A stretch of 64,000 nt of DNA, taken from assembly GCF_013459645.1 (NCBI RefSeq), contig NZ_CP054861.1, positions 4,700,001-4,764,000 of the forward strand, written 5' to 3'. Shown one piece after another: positions 16,833 through 26,471 of this stretch. A program made the position numbers and the translations under genes. Position 1 is the stretch's first letter. Each line of letters opens with the position of its first letter. This stretch comes from Martelella sp. NC20. Its GTDB lineage: Bacteria; Pseudomonadota; Alphaproteobacteria; Rhizobiales; Rhizobiaceae. Below the pieces are notes generated by a model, which saw only the letters and a program-made list of their open reading frames with translations, searched no databases and had not been told where the DNA came from.

Positions 16833-16948
16833 AATCGCCAGCGTCCTGAATCTCGTCCTTCGGTTTCAATCCCGCTTGCTTTCTCACTTTGCTTTGCCCA
16901 CACTCGCGGCAAAACTCCGGGGAACGGCAGAAGCCGGCAAGGACGCAT

Positions 16949-19900
16949 ATGTCAATCAAAGCAGCGATCTACCACCTCACCCATTACAAATACGACAAGC
17001 CCGTCAGCCTCGGCCCGCAGATCATCCGGCTGAAGCCTGCCTCGCATTCCAAGACCAAGGTCATAAGTTACGCGCTGAAGGTCACCCCGGACAATCATTT
17101 CGTCAATCTGCAGCAGGATCCCTACGGCAATTACCAGGCCCGTTTCGTGTTCCCGGAGCCGGTGACGGAATTCAAGATCGAGGTCGATCTCGTCGCCGAC
17201 ATGTCGGTCTACAATCCCTTCGATTTCTTCGTCGAGGAACAGGCGACCAAATATCCGTTCGACTATGACGAGGCGATCAGCGAGGACCTGTCGATCTATC
17301 GCACGCCGGAGCCGATGGGGCCGCTGCTGAAGGCCTATATGGAAAAGCTCGACCTTTCGCCCGGTCAGGGCACGGTCGACATGCTCGTCGGCATCAACGC
17401 CAATCTTCAGCACGATGTCGACTACATCATCCGGATGGAGCCCGGCGTGCAGACGCCGGAGGAAACGCTGGAACGCAAGTCCGGATCGTGCCGCGACAGC
17501 GCCTGGCTGCTGGTCCAGATCCTGCGTAACATGGGGCTCGCCGCGCGCTTCGTCTCCGGCTACCTGATCCAGCTCGAACCCGACCTGAAGGCAATCGACG
17601 GCCCCTCGGGCACCGATCACGATTTCACCGATCTTCATGCCTGGGCGGAAGTGTTCCTGCCGGGCGCCGGCTGGATCGGATTTGACGCGACCTCGGGGCT
17701 TCTGACCGGCGAAAGCCATGTGCCGCTCGCGGCCACGCCGCATTACCGCAACGCCGCGCCGATCACCGGCGGCTATTCCGGCACGGCCGAGACCAGCTTC
17801 GATTTCGACATGAAGATTTCGCGGGTCTCCGAGCATCCGCGCATCACCAGGCCGTTTTCCGATGAAAGCTGGGAGGCGCTGAACGCGCTCGGCGAAAAGG
17901 TCGACAAGCTGCTTGAAGAAACCGACATGCGCCTGACCATGGGCGGCGAGCCGACCTTCGTGTCGATCGACGATTTCGAATCCGACGAGTGGAACACCGG
18001 CGCCGTCGGCCCCACCAAGCGCGCGCTTGCCGATGAGCTGATCCGGCGTCTGCGCGAACGTTTCGCCCCGGGCGGCTTTCTGCATTACGGCCAGGGGAAG
18101 TGGTATCCGGGCGAAAGCCTGCCGCGCTGGACCTTCTCGCTCTACTGGCGCAAGGACGGCGTGCCGATCTGGAACAACCAATCGCTGGTCGCCGAAGAGA
18201 CGAGCGACACCAAGGCCGACGAGAGCGATGCCGGACGGCTGTTGCAGGCGATCGCCAACGAACTCGACATCCAGCCGGACATGGTGTCCCCCGCCTTCGA
18301 GGATCCGGCCGAATGGATGATCCGGGAAGGCAATCTGCCGGAAAATGTCGACCCCTCCAACTCGAAACTGAAAAGCGCCGAGGATCGCGCACGCCTCACC
18401 AAGGTCTTCGAGCGCGGACTGACCCGTCCGACCGGCTATGTGCTGCCGGTTCAGGCCTGGCAGGGCCGCGCCTCCGGCCTGAAATGGGTATCGGACAGAT
18501 GGACCACGCGGCGCGGGCGGATCTACCTGATCCCCGGCGACAGCCCGATCGGCTTCCGCCTGCCGCTTGATGCGCTGGCGTGGATTCCGGAATCGCAATA
18601 TCCGTTCATCAATCCGATGGACCCTTCCGTCCGGCGCGATCCGCTTCCCGATTACCGCAAGGACGAGGGCCGTCCGCTGCCGACGGCGCGCTTCGTCCCG
18701 TTCGAGGAAAGCCCGCAATCGGCGCGCCCTTCTCCCGGCCATTCGATCGGCGGTTATGTCCGTACCGCGATCTCGGTCGAGCCGCGCGATGGCCGGCTGT
18801 GCGTCTTCATGCCGCCGACCACGGCGCTCGAGGAATATCTCGATCTCATCGCATCCGCCGAGCGGGCCGCCGAAAAGCTCGGCCTGCCGATCCACATCGA
18901 AGGCTACGCGCCGCCGGATGACGAGCGCATCAACGTCATCCGGGTGGCCCCCGATCCGGGCGTCATCGAGGTCAACATTCATCCGGCCGCGAACTGGAAG
19001 GAATGCGTCGAGACCACGACCGCGATCTACGAGGAAGCGCGGATGACGCGGCTCGGCGCCGACAAGTTCATGATCGACGGTCGCCATACCGGCACCGGCG
19101 GCGGCAATCACGTCGTCGTTGGCGGCGCCAATCCCGGCGACAGCCCGTTCCTGCGCCGCCCGGACCTCTTGAAGAGCGTGGTGCTGCACTGGCAGCGCCA
19201 CCCATCGCTCTCCTACATGTTCTCGAGCCTGTTCATCGGTCCGACCTCGCAGGCCCCTCGGATCGACGAGGCGCGCCACGACGCGCTTTACGAACTCGAG
19301 ATCGCGATGGCGCAGATACCTCATCCGCAGGCGGGCGTCATGCCGCCGCTGCCATGGCTGGTGGACCGGCTGTTCCGCAATCTGCTGATCGATGTCACCG
19401 GCAACACCCATCGCGCCGAAATCTGCATCGACAAGATGTTTTCGCCGGACGGCCCGACCGGGCGGCTCGGGCTGGTGGAATTCCGCGGCTTCGAAATGCC
19501 GCCGAACGCGCGCATGAACCTTGCCCAGCAGCTTCTGGTGCGCGCCCTGCTGGCGCGGTTCTGGAAGAACCCGCTGGAGGGCAAGTTCGTGCGCTGGGGC
19601 ACCGCCCTTTCCGACCGATTCATGCTGCCGCATTACATCTGGCAGGATTTCATGGATGTTCTGCAGGACCTGAAGGAAAACGGAATTGAATTCCGGCCCG
19701 AATGGTTCGAGGCGCAGCTTCAGTTCCGCTTCCCGTTCTTCGGCGAGGTCGAATACGAAGGCAACCGGCTGGAACTGAGGCAGGCGCTGGAACAGTGGAA
19801 CGTGATGGGCGAACAGGGCGCGGCCGGCGGCACGGTGCGCTATGTCGATTCGTCGGTCGAGCGGCTCCAGGTGCTGCTCGAAAGCAATGCCCCGGAGCGC

Positions 19901-20278
19901 TACATCGTCACCTGCAACGGCCGTAGGGTTCCGCTGAAAGCCACTGATAAATCGGGCGTTTCGGTTGCCGGCGTGCGCTTCAAGGCATGGCAGCCGGCAT
20001 CGGGCCTGCACCCGGTCCTGCCGGTCAATTCTCCGCTGACATTTGACATTTACGACACATGGTCGGCAAGATCGGTGGGCGGCTGCATATATCATGTTGC
20101 GCATCCCGGCGGGCGAAACTATGACACCTTTCCGGTCAACGGAAACGAGGCGGAAGCGCGGCGTCTGTCGCGGTTCGAGGCCTCGGGCCACACCGCCGGC
20201 GGTTATGCCGTTTTCAACGAGGCGCCGTCATCGGAGTTTCCGCTGACGCTCGATCTTCGAAGGCCGGCCGGATTTTAG
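16949..20278 (+). CDS. Transglutaminase / DUF2126 putative amidoligase fusion
   Basis: A 1109-residue cytosolic protein. Residues 1-80 are a transglutaminase N-terminal domain. The papain-like transglutaminase core has the triad Cys181 (GSCRDSAW), His230 (LHAWAEVF) and Asp246 (GFDATSG). From about 330 to the end runs DUF2126, annotated in Pfam as a putative amidoligase and grouped by comparative genomics with glutamine-synthetase-like COOH-NH2 ligases; LTMGGEPTFVSIDD and GGGNHVVVGG lie in it. Family members are usually about 1100 residues, so it is complete. ATG 16949 is chosen because MSIKAAIYHLTHYKYDKPV is the family start. With the ATP-grasp and second transglutaminase genes it forms a predicted peptide-ligating/cleaving system of unknown product. 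Confidence 0.87.
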   Translation: MSIKAAIYHLTHYKYDKPVSLGPQIIRLKPASHSKTKVISYALKVTPDNHFVNLQQDPYGNYQARFVFPEPVTEFKIEVDLVADMSVYNPFDFFVEEQATKYPFDYDEAISEDLSIYRTPEPMGPLLKAYMEKLDLSPGQGTVDMLVGINANLQHDVDYIIRMEPGVQTPEETLERKSGSCRDSAWLLVQILRNMGLAARFVSGYLIQLEPDLKAIDGPSGTDHDFTDLHAWAEVFLPGAGWIGFDATSGLLTGESHVPLAATPHYRNAAPITGGYSGTAETSFDFDMKISRVSEHPRITRPFSDESWEALNALGEKVDKLLEETDMRLTMGGEPTFVSIDDFESDEWNTGAVGPTKRALADELIRRLRERFAPGGFLHYGQGKWYPGESLPRWTFSLYWRKDGVPIWNNQSLVAEETSDTKADESDAGRLLQAIANELDIQPDMVSPAFEDPAEWMIREGNLPENVDPSNSKLKSAEDRARLTKVFERGLTRPTGYVLPVQAWQGRASGLKWVSDRWTTRRGRIYLIPGDSPIGFRLPLDALAWIPESQYPFINPMDPSVRRDPLPDYRKDEGRPLPTARFVPFEESPQSARPSPGHSIGGYVRTAISVEPRDGRLCVFMPPTTALEEYLDLIASAERAAEKLGLPIHIEGYAPPDDERINVIRVAPDPGVIEVNIHPAANWKECVETTTAIYEEARMTRLGADKFMIDGRHTGTGGGNHVVVGGANPGDSPFLRRPDLLKSVVLHWQRHPSLSYMFSSLFIGPTSQAPRIDEARHDALYELEIAMAQIPHPQAGVMPPLPWLVDRLFRNLLIDVTGNTHRAEICIDKMFSPDGPTGRLGLVEFRGFEMPPNARMNLAQQLLVRALLARFWKNPLEGKFVRWGTALSDRFMLPHYIWQDFMDVLQDLKENGIEFRPEWFEAQLQFRFPFFGEVEYEGNRLELRQALEQWNVMGEQGAAGGTVRYVDSSVERLQVLLESNAPERYIVTCNGRRVPLKATDKSGVSVAGVRFKAWQPASGLHPVLPVNSPLTFDIYDTWSARSVGGCIYHVAHPGGRNYDTFPVNGNEAEARRLSRFEASGHTAGGYAVFNEAPSSEFPLTLDLRRPAGF

Positions 20279-20396
20279 GGCGCGCCCGGTGATATTCTGA
20301 CCACGTTTTTCGATGCGTCACACAGCCGGACATGCGCCGGCAAAACGGCGGAAGCCTCCAGTCTCCCGCCGCTTCGATATATGATTTCGGCTGAAC

Positions 20397-20423
20397 CTTC
20401 CCGGCAACGGGAAGCGGCTTTTA
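20397..20423 (+). terminator. Hairpin with T-rich tail between two amidoligase-cluster genes
   Basis: CTTCCCG and CGGGAAG form a perfect 7-bp stem with a GCAA tetraloop, followed after CGGC by TTTTATT. It lies in a 169-base gap inside an otherwise co-directional cluster, so it may attenuate read-through or stabilise the upstream mRNA. Confidence 0.4.
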
Positions 20424-20447
20424 TTGCGGGCGGCAGGGACGCGCCAG

Positions 20448-22883
20448 ATGGCAGAGGCGAAAGCGGAACATTCCGCTGAAAGACAGAGGGCCGAACAGGC
20501 CAGCGAGGCGGAGCCCGCCATCGCCTGGAACGCCGGGAATTACGCACCCCTTCCCGGAGTGCCCGACGAGATGGTCGACGCCGCGGGAAAAGTGCGCCCG
20601 GTCTGGCAACCCTTCGTCAACGCCCTTTCCGGCATGACCACCGATGAGCTTGCCGAGCGGTTTTCGCGCGCCGACCGCTATCTGCGCGATGCCGGCGTGT
20701 TCTACCGGGCCTATGATGGCCAGGACGATACCCGCGCATGGCCGTTTTCCCATATTCCGGTCATCATCGATGACGATGAATGGCAGGAGCTTGCCGAGGG
20801 GCTGAAGCAGCGCGCCGACCTGCTTGAAGCGATGATGGCCGATTTTTACGGCGACAACCGGCTGGTCGCGGAAGGCTTCATCCCGCCGGCGCTGGTCGCC
20901 TCCAACAGCGAATTCCTGCGCCCGCTGGTCGGCGTCACGCCCGCCGGCGGCCATTTCCTGCACTTCATTTCCTTCGAGGTCGGACGCGGACCGGAAGGCA
21001 AATGGTGGGTGCTGTCCGACCGGGCGCAGGCACCGTCCGGCGCGGGCTTCGCGCTCGAAAACCGGGTCGCGGCATCGCGCGCCTTTTCCGGCATCTACGG
21101 CGACATGCATGTGCGCCGCGTCGCCTCGTTCTTCGGCGCCTTCCGCGATGCGCTGCAGGCCGCCCCCCATGGCGATGAGGGCCGTTTCGGCGTGCTCACC
21201 CCCGGCCCCGCCAACGAGACCTATTACGAACACGCCTATATCGCCCGCTATCTCGGCATCTCGCTGCTTGAGGGCGAGGACCTGATTGTCGTCAATGACC
21301 GGCTGATGGTCCGCACCGTCGCCGGACCGATGCCCGTCAGCGTGCTCTGGCGGCGGCTCGACGCCGACTTCACCGATCCGCTGGAGCTCAACCAGCACTC
21401 GCGCATCGGCACGCCCGGCATCGTCAGCGCCATTCGCGCCGGCAATCTCACCATGGTCAATGCGCTGGGATCGGGCATCGTCGAAACCCGGGCGCTGCTC
21501 GCCTTCCTGCCGGCCCTGTCGCGGCGTCTTCTGAAAGAGGATCTGAAGATCCCCTCGATCGCGACATGGTGGTGCGGGCAGGAAAACGAGCGCGCCCATG
21601 TCGCCGCCAATCTCGACCAGATGCTGATCGGCCCGGCCTATTCCCGGCAGCCCTTCTTCGATGATTCCGGTCTGTCGTTTTCCGGCAGGCGGCTTGCCGA
21701 GCGACGTCCCGACGCGGTGTCCCGCTGGCTCGAAAAGCGCGGGCCGTGGCTTGTCGGCCAGGAAGCGGTGAAGCTCTCGACCGCGCCGGCCTTCGTCGAC
21801 GGCAAACTGGAACCGCATCCGTTCTCGCTTCGCGTTTTCGCGGCCCGCACCAATGACGGCTGGAAGCTGATGCCGGGCGGCTTTGCCCGCATCGGCTCCT
21901 CCGACGATGTCGCCGCCATCGCCATGCAGGCCGGCGGCAGGGCGGCCGATGTGTGGGTGGTGAGCAAGACGCCGGTCGCACGGCCCACGCTTCTGACGCG
22001 CGAAAGCCGGGCGCCGCGCAACCAGCCGGCCAACCTGCCGAGCCGGGCCGCCGACAACCTGTTCTGGCTCGGCCGCTATATCGAGCGGGCGGAAGGCAAT
22101 CTGCGCATCCTCAGGGCCTGGCACGGCCGGTTCGCCGAGGTCGACGATCGCGGACAGGCGCTCCTGACGCGGATCGAAGCCTATCTCGAACAGGCGGGGC
22201 ACGAGCTTTCGGAGGCAGCGCTGCCGAAGAGCCTGATGCGCGATATCGACAGCGCGGTCTATTCCGCCGGCAATATCCGCGACCGGTTTTCACCCGATGG
22301 CTGGCTTGCCCTCAATGATCTTTCCAAGACCGCGAACCGCTTCGTGGACCGGGTCGATCCCGGCGACGACGCCGCCCACGCGATCACGGTTCTCCTGCGC
22401 AAGCTCGCGGGCTTTGCCGGTCTCGTTCATGAAAACATGTACCGCTCGACCGGATGGCGGTTCCTGTCGATCGGCCGCTATCTGGAGCGCGGCCTGCACA
22501 TGACCCGCCTGCTGGGCGAACTGTCCGGCGAGGATGCCCCCGACGGCGCCTTCGATATCCTGCTTGAGATCGGCGACAACGTGATGACCCACCGCCGCCA
22601 CTACAACGTCAACACCGACCGGCTGACGATCACCGATCTTCTGGCGCTCGACCCGCAGAACCCGCGCTCGGTGCTGTTCCAGTTGAACGAGATGCTGGCG
22701 GAGGTCGAAAAACTGCCGAGCCAGGGCCAGATGACCCATATGTCGCCGCTCCACCGCGAGACCATGCGGGTCCAGTCCGGCCTCGCGGTGATGACCGCAA
22801 GCTCCATCTCGATCGACTATTACGCGATACTCGAGCGTGATTTCGAGGCGCTCTCCGACTGTCTCGCCCAAAGCTATCTGTGA
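20448..22883 (+). CDS. Circularly permuted ATP-grasp protein fused to an alpha-E domain
   Basis: An 811-residue protein. The N-terminal 500 residues match the circularly permuted type-2 ATP-grasp group (DUF404/DUF407), with FYRAYDGQDDTRAWPFSHIPVIIDDDEW, GPANETYYEHAYIARYLGI and LEGEDLIVVNDRL. From about residue 525 (LPSRAADNLFWLGRYIERAEGNLRILR) comes the helical alpha-E domain (DUF403). In many genomes these are two genes; here they are fused. ATP-grasp enzymes form amide bonds through acyl-phosphates, so peptide-like ligation is the expected chemistry; substrate is unknown. ATG 20448 has GGCAGGGA upstream. Confidence 0.87.
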   Translation: MAEAKAEHSAERQRAEQASEAEPAIAWNAGNYAPLPGVPDEMVDAAGKVRPVWQPFVNALSGMTTDELAERFSRADRYLRDAGVFYRAYDGQDDTRAWPFSHIPVIIDDDEWQELAEGLKQRADLLEAMMADFYGDNRLVAEGFIPPALVASNSEFLRPLVGVTPAGGHFLHFISFEVGRGPEGKWWVLSDRAQAPSGAGFALENRVAASRAFSGIYGDMHVRRVASFFGAFRDALQAAPHGDEGRFGVLTPGPANETYYEHAYIARYLGISLLEGEDLIVVNDRLMVRTVAGPMPVSVLWRRLDADFTDPLELNQHSRIGTPGIVSAIRAGNLTMVNALGSGIVETRALLAFLPALSRRLLKEDLKIPSIATWWCGQENERAHVAANLDQMLIGPAYSRQPFFDDSGLSFSGRRLAERRPDAVSRWLEKRGPWLVGQEAVKLSTAPAFVDGKLEPHPFSLRVFAARTNDGWKLMPGGFARIGSSDDVAAIAMQAGGRAADVWVVSKTPVARPTLLTRESRAPRNQPANLPSRAADNLFWLGRYIERAEGNLRILRAWHGRFAEVDDRGQALLTRIEAYLEQAGHELSEAALPKSLMRDIDSAVYSAGNIRDRFSPDGWLALNDLSKTANRFVDRVDPGDDAAHAITVLLRKLAGFAGLVHENMYRSTGWRFLSIGRYLERGLHMTRLLGELSGEDAPDGAFDILLEIGDNVMTHRRHYNVNTDRLTITDLLALDPQNPRSVLFQLNEMLAEVEKLPSQGQMTHMSPLHRETMRVQSGLAVMTASSISIDYYAILERDFEALSDCLAQSYL

Positions 22884-22886
22884 GGG

Positions 22887-23780
22887 ATGATGCTCTACGA
22901 TCTCTCGCTGAAGATGGAATATAAATACGACACGCCCGCTTCGCTCGCGCGCCACATCACCCGCGTTCTGCCGCTCGCCGCGACCCAGCGCCAGCGCCTG
23001 ATCGCGGGCCATGTCAAATTCGATCCGCATCCGAGCGAACAGCGCGGCTTTACCGATTTCTTCGGTCATCCGGCAATCGCGACGCTGATCGATCCGCCGC
23101 ATCAGAGCTTCGCGATCACGATGAAGGCGCGGGTCAGCGTCGAAGCCCCGCGCTCCGCGCTCGCCTTCTCTCCCGAACTGCCGCGCCTCAGGGAGGAATA
23201 TGCCCGCATTCTCGACCTCGGCCGGGATTCGCCGCATCATTTCGTCAGCGCCAGCCCGCGCATTCCCCATGACCGCGCGATCGGCGCCTATGGCCGCGAA
23301 AGTGCCGCGCCCGGCATGAGCGTTCAGCAGATCGCGAAGGCGATCTGCGCGCGCATCAATGCCGACTTCACCTATGATGGCGAGGCGACGACCGTCGACA
23401 GTACGCCGGCTGAGGCCTTTCACCTCAAACGCGGCGTCTGCCAGGATTTTTCCCATGTGATGATTTCGGCGCTGAGGGCGATCGGCATTCCCGCCGGCTA
23501 TGTCAGCGGCTATCTCAGGACCATCCCGCCGGCCGGCAAGCCGCGGCTTGAGGGCGCGGATGCGATGCACGCCTGGGTCCGGGTCTGGTGCGGCGGTGCG
23601 CTTGGCTGGATCGAGCTGGACCCGACCAACAATATCGAGGCGGGATCGGATCACATCATTGTCGCCTATGGCCGCGATTATGCCGACGTCGTTCCGGTTC
23701 TCGGCGTCATGAAAACCTATGGCGAGCACCAGGCCACCCAGGCGGTCGACGTCGTGCCGGTCCCCGAAACGGTGCGCTGA
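22887..23780 (+). CDS. Transglutaminase-like cysteine protease
   Basis: A 297-residue protein with an N-terminal beta domain (MEYKYDTPASLARHITRVLPL) and a transglutaminase core. Catalytic residues are Cys185 (RGVCQDFSHV), His228 (DAMHAWVRVW) and Asp245 (IELDPTNN). Bacterial relatives are thought to act mostly as peptidases or amidases. It starts three bases after the ATP-grasp/alpha-E stop, so the two are one transcriptional unit. It probably processes or edits the product made by the amidoligase and ATP-grasp partners. The proteasome-like NTN hydrolase that often joins this set is not present here. Confidence 0.88.
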   Translation: MMLYDLSLKMEYKYDTPASLARHITRVLPLAATQRQRLIAGHVKFDPHPSEQRGFTDFFGHPAIATLIDPPHQSFAITMKARVSVEAPRSALAFSPELPRLREEYARILDLGRDSPHHFVSASPRIPHDRAIGAYGRESAAPGMSVQQIAKAICARINADFTYDGEATTVDSTPAEAFHLKRGVCQDFSHVMISALRAIGIPAGYVSGYLRTIPPAGKPRLEGADAMHAWVRVWCGGALGWIELDPTNNIEAGSDHIIVAYGRDYADVVPVLGVMKTYGEHQATQAVDVVPVPETVR

Positions 23781-23895
23781 GCCTGCCGACGCCATTTTCC
23801 TGCCGCTTTGGCGGTCAAGCTGATCGACCGCAAGTGCAGGCCGGGAAAGAAATTCCCGCCCGCCGCTATCGATTTATTGCAAGTGCGTCATATCA

Positions 23896-23910
23896 GTGCA
23901 TAAATTGCAC
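23896..23910. promoter_or_regulatory. Short palindrome upstream of the glycogen operon
   Basis: GTGCA and TGCAC are separated by TAAAT in the 228-base gap before glgP, in a locally AT-rich patch about 100 bases upstream of the start codon. No regulator family is recognised; it may only mark the promoter area. Confidence 0.3.
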
Positions 23911-24008
23911 GAAAGAATATGCCCATCAGGACCTTCCACACTGGCGGGCCCATATTTCAGTCGGCCGAAGCACCCAATTTTCCAGCCTTTCATTGACGGA
24001 AAAAAACA

Positions 24009-26471
24009 ATGAACAAAGTGACCAATCCCGACCTCCCACTGCCTACGCCCCGCTCTCACGACGCTGACGAACTGGCCGCCAGCATTCTGGAAAAGCTGAT
24101 CTATCAGGTCGGCAAGGACACCATCGTTGCCAAGCCGCATGACTGGCTGCGCGCCGTCATTCTCGCGATCCGCGACCGGGTCACCGACAAATGGATGGAA
24201 TCCACGCGCAAGACCTATGAGGCCGGCTCCAAGCGGGTCTATTACCTGTCGCTCGAGTTCCTGATCGGCCGGCTTTTGCGCGATGCAATATCCAATCTCG
24301 AAATGATCGACGCCATCAACCAGGCGCTCGCCAAGCTCGATGTCGATCTGGTGGAAATCGCGGGGCTCGAGCCGGATGCCGCGCTCGGCAATGGCGGCCT
24401 CGGACGCCTCGCCGCCTGTTTCATGGAGTCGATGGCGACCGTCGACGTGCCGGCCTATGGCTACGGCATCCGCTATGTCAACGGCCTGTTCCGCCAGGAA
24501 ATCGCCGATGGCTGGCAGGTGGAACTGCCCGAAAACTGGCTGGCCCACGGCAACCCCTGGGAATTCCATCGTCGCGAAAGCACCTATGAAATCAATTTCG
24601 GCGGCAAGGTCGACATCATCGAGGAAGGCGGCGCCGAGCCGCGCTATGTCTGGAAGCCGGCCGAGCGGATGATGGCCGAGGCCTACGACACGCCGGTCGT
24701 GGGCTGGCGCGCCAAGCGCGTCAACACGCTCCGGCTCTGGTCGGCCGACGCGATCGACCCGATCCTGCTCGACAAGTTCAATGCCGGCGACCATATCGGC
24801 GCGCTGCAGGAAAGCACCAAGGCTGAAACCCTGACCCGCGTTCTCTATCCCGCCGACGCCAACCCGGCGGGCCAGGAACTGCGGTTGCGGCAGGAATATT
24901 TCTTCTCCTCCGCCTCGCTGCAGGACATTCTGCGCCGGCACATGCAGCAGTTCGGCGACATCTCCAGCCTGCCCGACAAGGTCGCGATCCACCTCAACGA
25001 TACCCATCCGTCGATCGCCGTGATCGAGATGATGCGGCTTCTGATCGATATCCACAACGTCGCGTTCGACGAGGCCTGGGACATCACTGTCAAAACCTTT
25101 GCCTATACCAACCACACGCTGCTGCCCGAGGCGCTGGAAAGCTGGCCGGTTCCGCTGTTCGAGCGGCTGTTCCCCCGCCATATGCAGCTGATCTACCAGA
25201 TCAACGCCAAGGTCCTGATCGATGCCCGCAAGCAGAGGGGCGCCAGCGACGATGCGATCCGCCAGATCTCGCTGATCGACGAGGGCGGCGAGCGCCGGGT
25301 TCGCATGGGCAATATCGCCTTCCTCGGCTCGCACTCGATCAATGGCGTTTCGGCGCTTCATACCCAGTTGATGAAGGAAACGGTGTTCTACAACCTGCAC
25401 CGGCTCTATCCCGACCGGATCAACAACAAGACCAACGGCATTACGCCCAGGCGCTGGCTGAAGGAATGCAACCCGGCCCTGACCCGCCTGATCCGCGATG
25501 TCATCGGCGACGAATTCCTCGACGACACCGAAAAGCTGAAGGCGCTCGATGCGTTCGCCGAGGATTCAAGCTTCCAGGAGCGCTTCGACGCGGTCAAGCG
25601 CGAGAACAAGGCGCGGCTCTCGAACCTGATCGGCGAACGGCTCGGCACCCGCATCGACCCGTCGGCGATCTTCGATATCCAGATCAAGCGCATCCATGAA
25701 TACAAGCGCCAACTGCTCAACATCATCGAGGCGGTGGCGCTTTATGACCAGATCCGCTCGCATCCGGAAATGGACTGGGTGCCGCGGGTGAAACTGTTCG
25801 CCGGCAAGGCGGCGCCGAGCTATCACAACGCCAAGCTGATCATCAAGCTCGCCAATGATGTCGCCCGCGTCATCAACAACGACCCGGCGGTGCGCGGTCT
25901 GCTGAAGATCGTGTTCATCCCGAACTACAACGTCTCGACCGCCGAGGTGATGATCCCGGCCGCCGACCTTTCCGAGCAGATCTCGACGGCCGGAATGGAG
26001 GCGTCGGGCACCGGCAACATGAAGTTCGCGATCAACGGCGCGCTGACGATCGGCACGCTCGACGGCGCCAATGTCGAAATGCGCGACTGGATCGGCGCGG
26101 AAAACATGGTGATCTTCGGCATGACCGCCGAAGAGGTCGAGACGAGACGCGCCGACGGCTACAATCCGCGCGAGCTGATCGAAGGTTCCAAGGAGCTGTC
26201 GCAGGCCCTGTCGGCGATCTCGTCGGGCGTGTTCTCCCACGATGATCCCGGCCGCTACGCCGATCTCATCGGCGGCATCTACGATCACGACTGGTTCATG
26301 GTGGCCGCCGATTTCGACGCCTATGCCGCCGCCCAGCGCGAAGTTGACGCAATCTGGAACGATCGCGCATCGTGGAACGTTAAGGCCATAAGGAACACTG
26401 CACGTATGGGGTGGTTCTCTTCCGACAGAGCCATCAGGGAGTATGCTCGTGATATTTGGAGTGCTTTATGA
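24009..26471 (+). CDS. glgP: Glycogen/starch phosphorylase
   Basis: An 820-residue enzyme that releases glucose-1-phosphate from glycogen ends using inorganic phosphate. The PLP-binding motif EASGTGNMKF is present with the Schiff-base lysine at about residue 672, followed by NGALTIGTLDGANVE. Other family landmarks are GLGRLAACFMES and NDTHPSIAVIEM. Length is typical of bacterial GlgP (815-830). It is the first gene of the glgP-B-C-A-pgm-glgX run, and its TGA overlaps the glgB ATG (ATGA, 26468-26471). Activity control cannot be read from the sequence. Confidence 0.96.
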   Translation: MNKVTNPDLPLPTPRSHDADELAASILEKLIYQVGKDTIVAKPHDWLRAVILAIRDRVTDKWMESTRKTYEAGSKRVYYLSLEFLIGRLLRDAISNLEMIDAINQALAKLDVDLVEIAGLEPDAALGNGGLGRLAACFMESMATVDVPAYGYGIRYVNGLFRQEIADGWQVELPENWLAHGNPWEFHRRESTYEINFGGKVDIIEEGGAEPRYVWKPAERMMAEAYDTPVVGWRAKRVNTLRLWSADAIDPILLDKFNAGDHIGALQESTKAETLTRVLYPADANPAGQELRLRQEYFFSSASLQDILRRHMQQFGDISSLPDKVAIHLNDTHPSIAVIEMMRLLIDIHNVAFDEAWDITVKTFAYTNHTLLPEALESWPVPLFERLFPRHMQLIYQINAKVLIDARKQRGASDDAIRQISLIDEGGERRVRMGNIAFLGSHSINGVSALHTQLMKETVFYNLHRLYPDRINNKTNGITPRRWLKECNPALTRLIRDVIGDEFLDDTEKLKALDAFAEDSSFQERFDAVKRENKARLSNLIGERLGTRIDPSAIFDIQIKRIHEYKRQLLNIIEAVALYDQIRSHPEMDWVPRVKLFAGKAAPSYHNAKLIIKLANDVARVINNDPAVRGLLKIVFIPNYNVSTAEVMIPAADLSEQISTAGMEASGTGNMKFAINGALTIGTLDGANVEMRDWIGAENMVIFGMTAEEVETRRADGYNPRELIEGSKELSQALSAISSGVFSHDDPGRYADLIGGIYDHDWFMVAADFDAYAAAQREVDAIWNDRASWNVKAIRNTARMGWFSSDRAIREYARDIWSAL

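Noticed and set aside
16952..20191. 1079-codon open frame on the minus strand
   Set aside because: It is the antisense shadow of the transglutaminase/DUF2126 gene; GC-rich third positions keep it open, and the product has no sensible domain.
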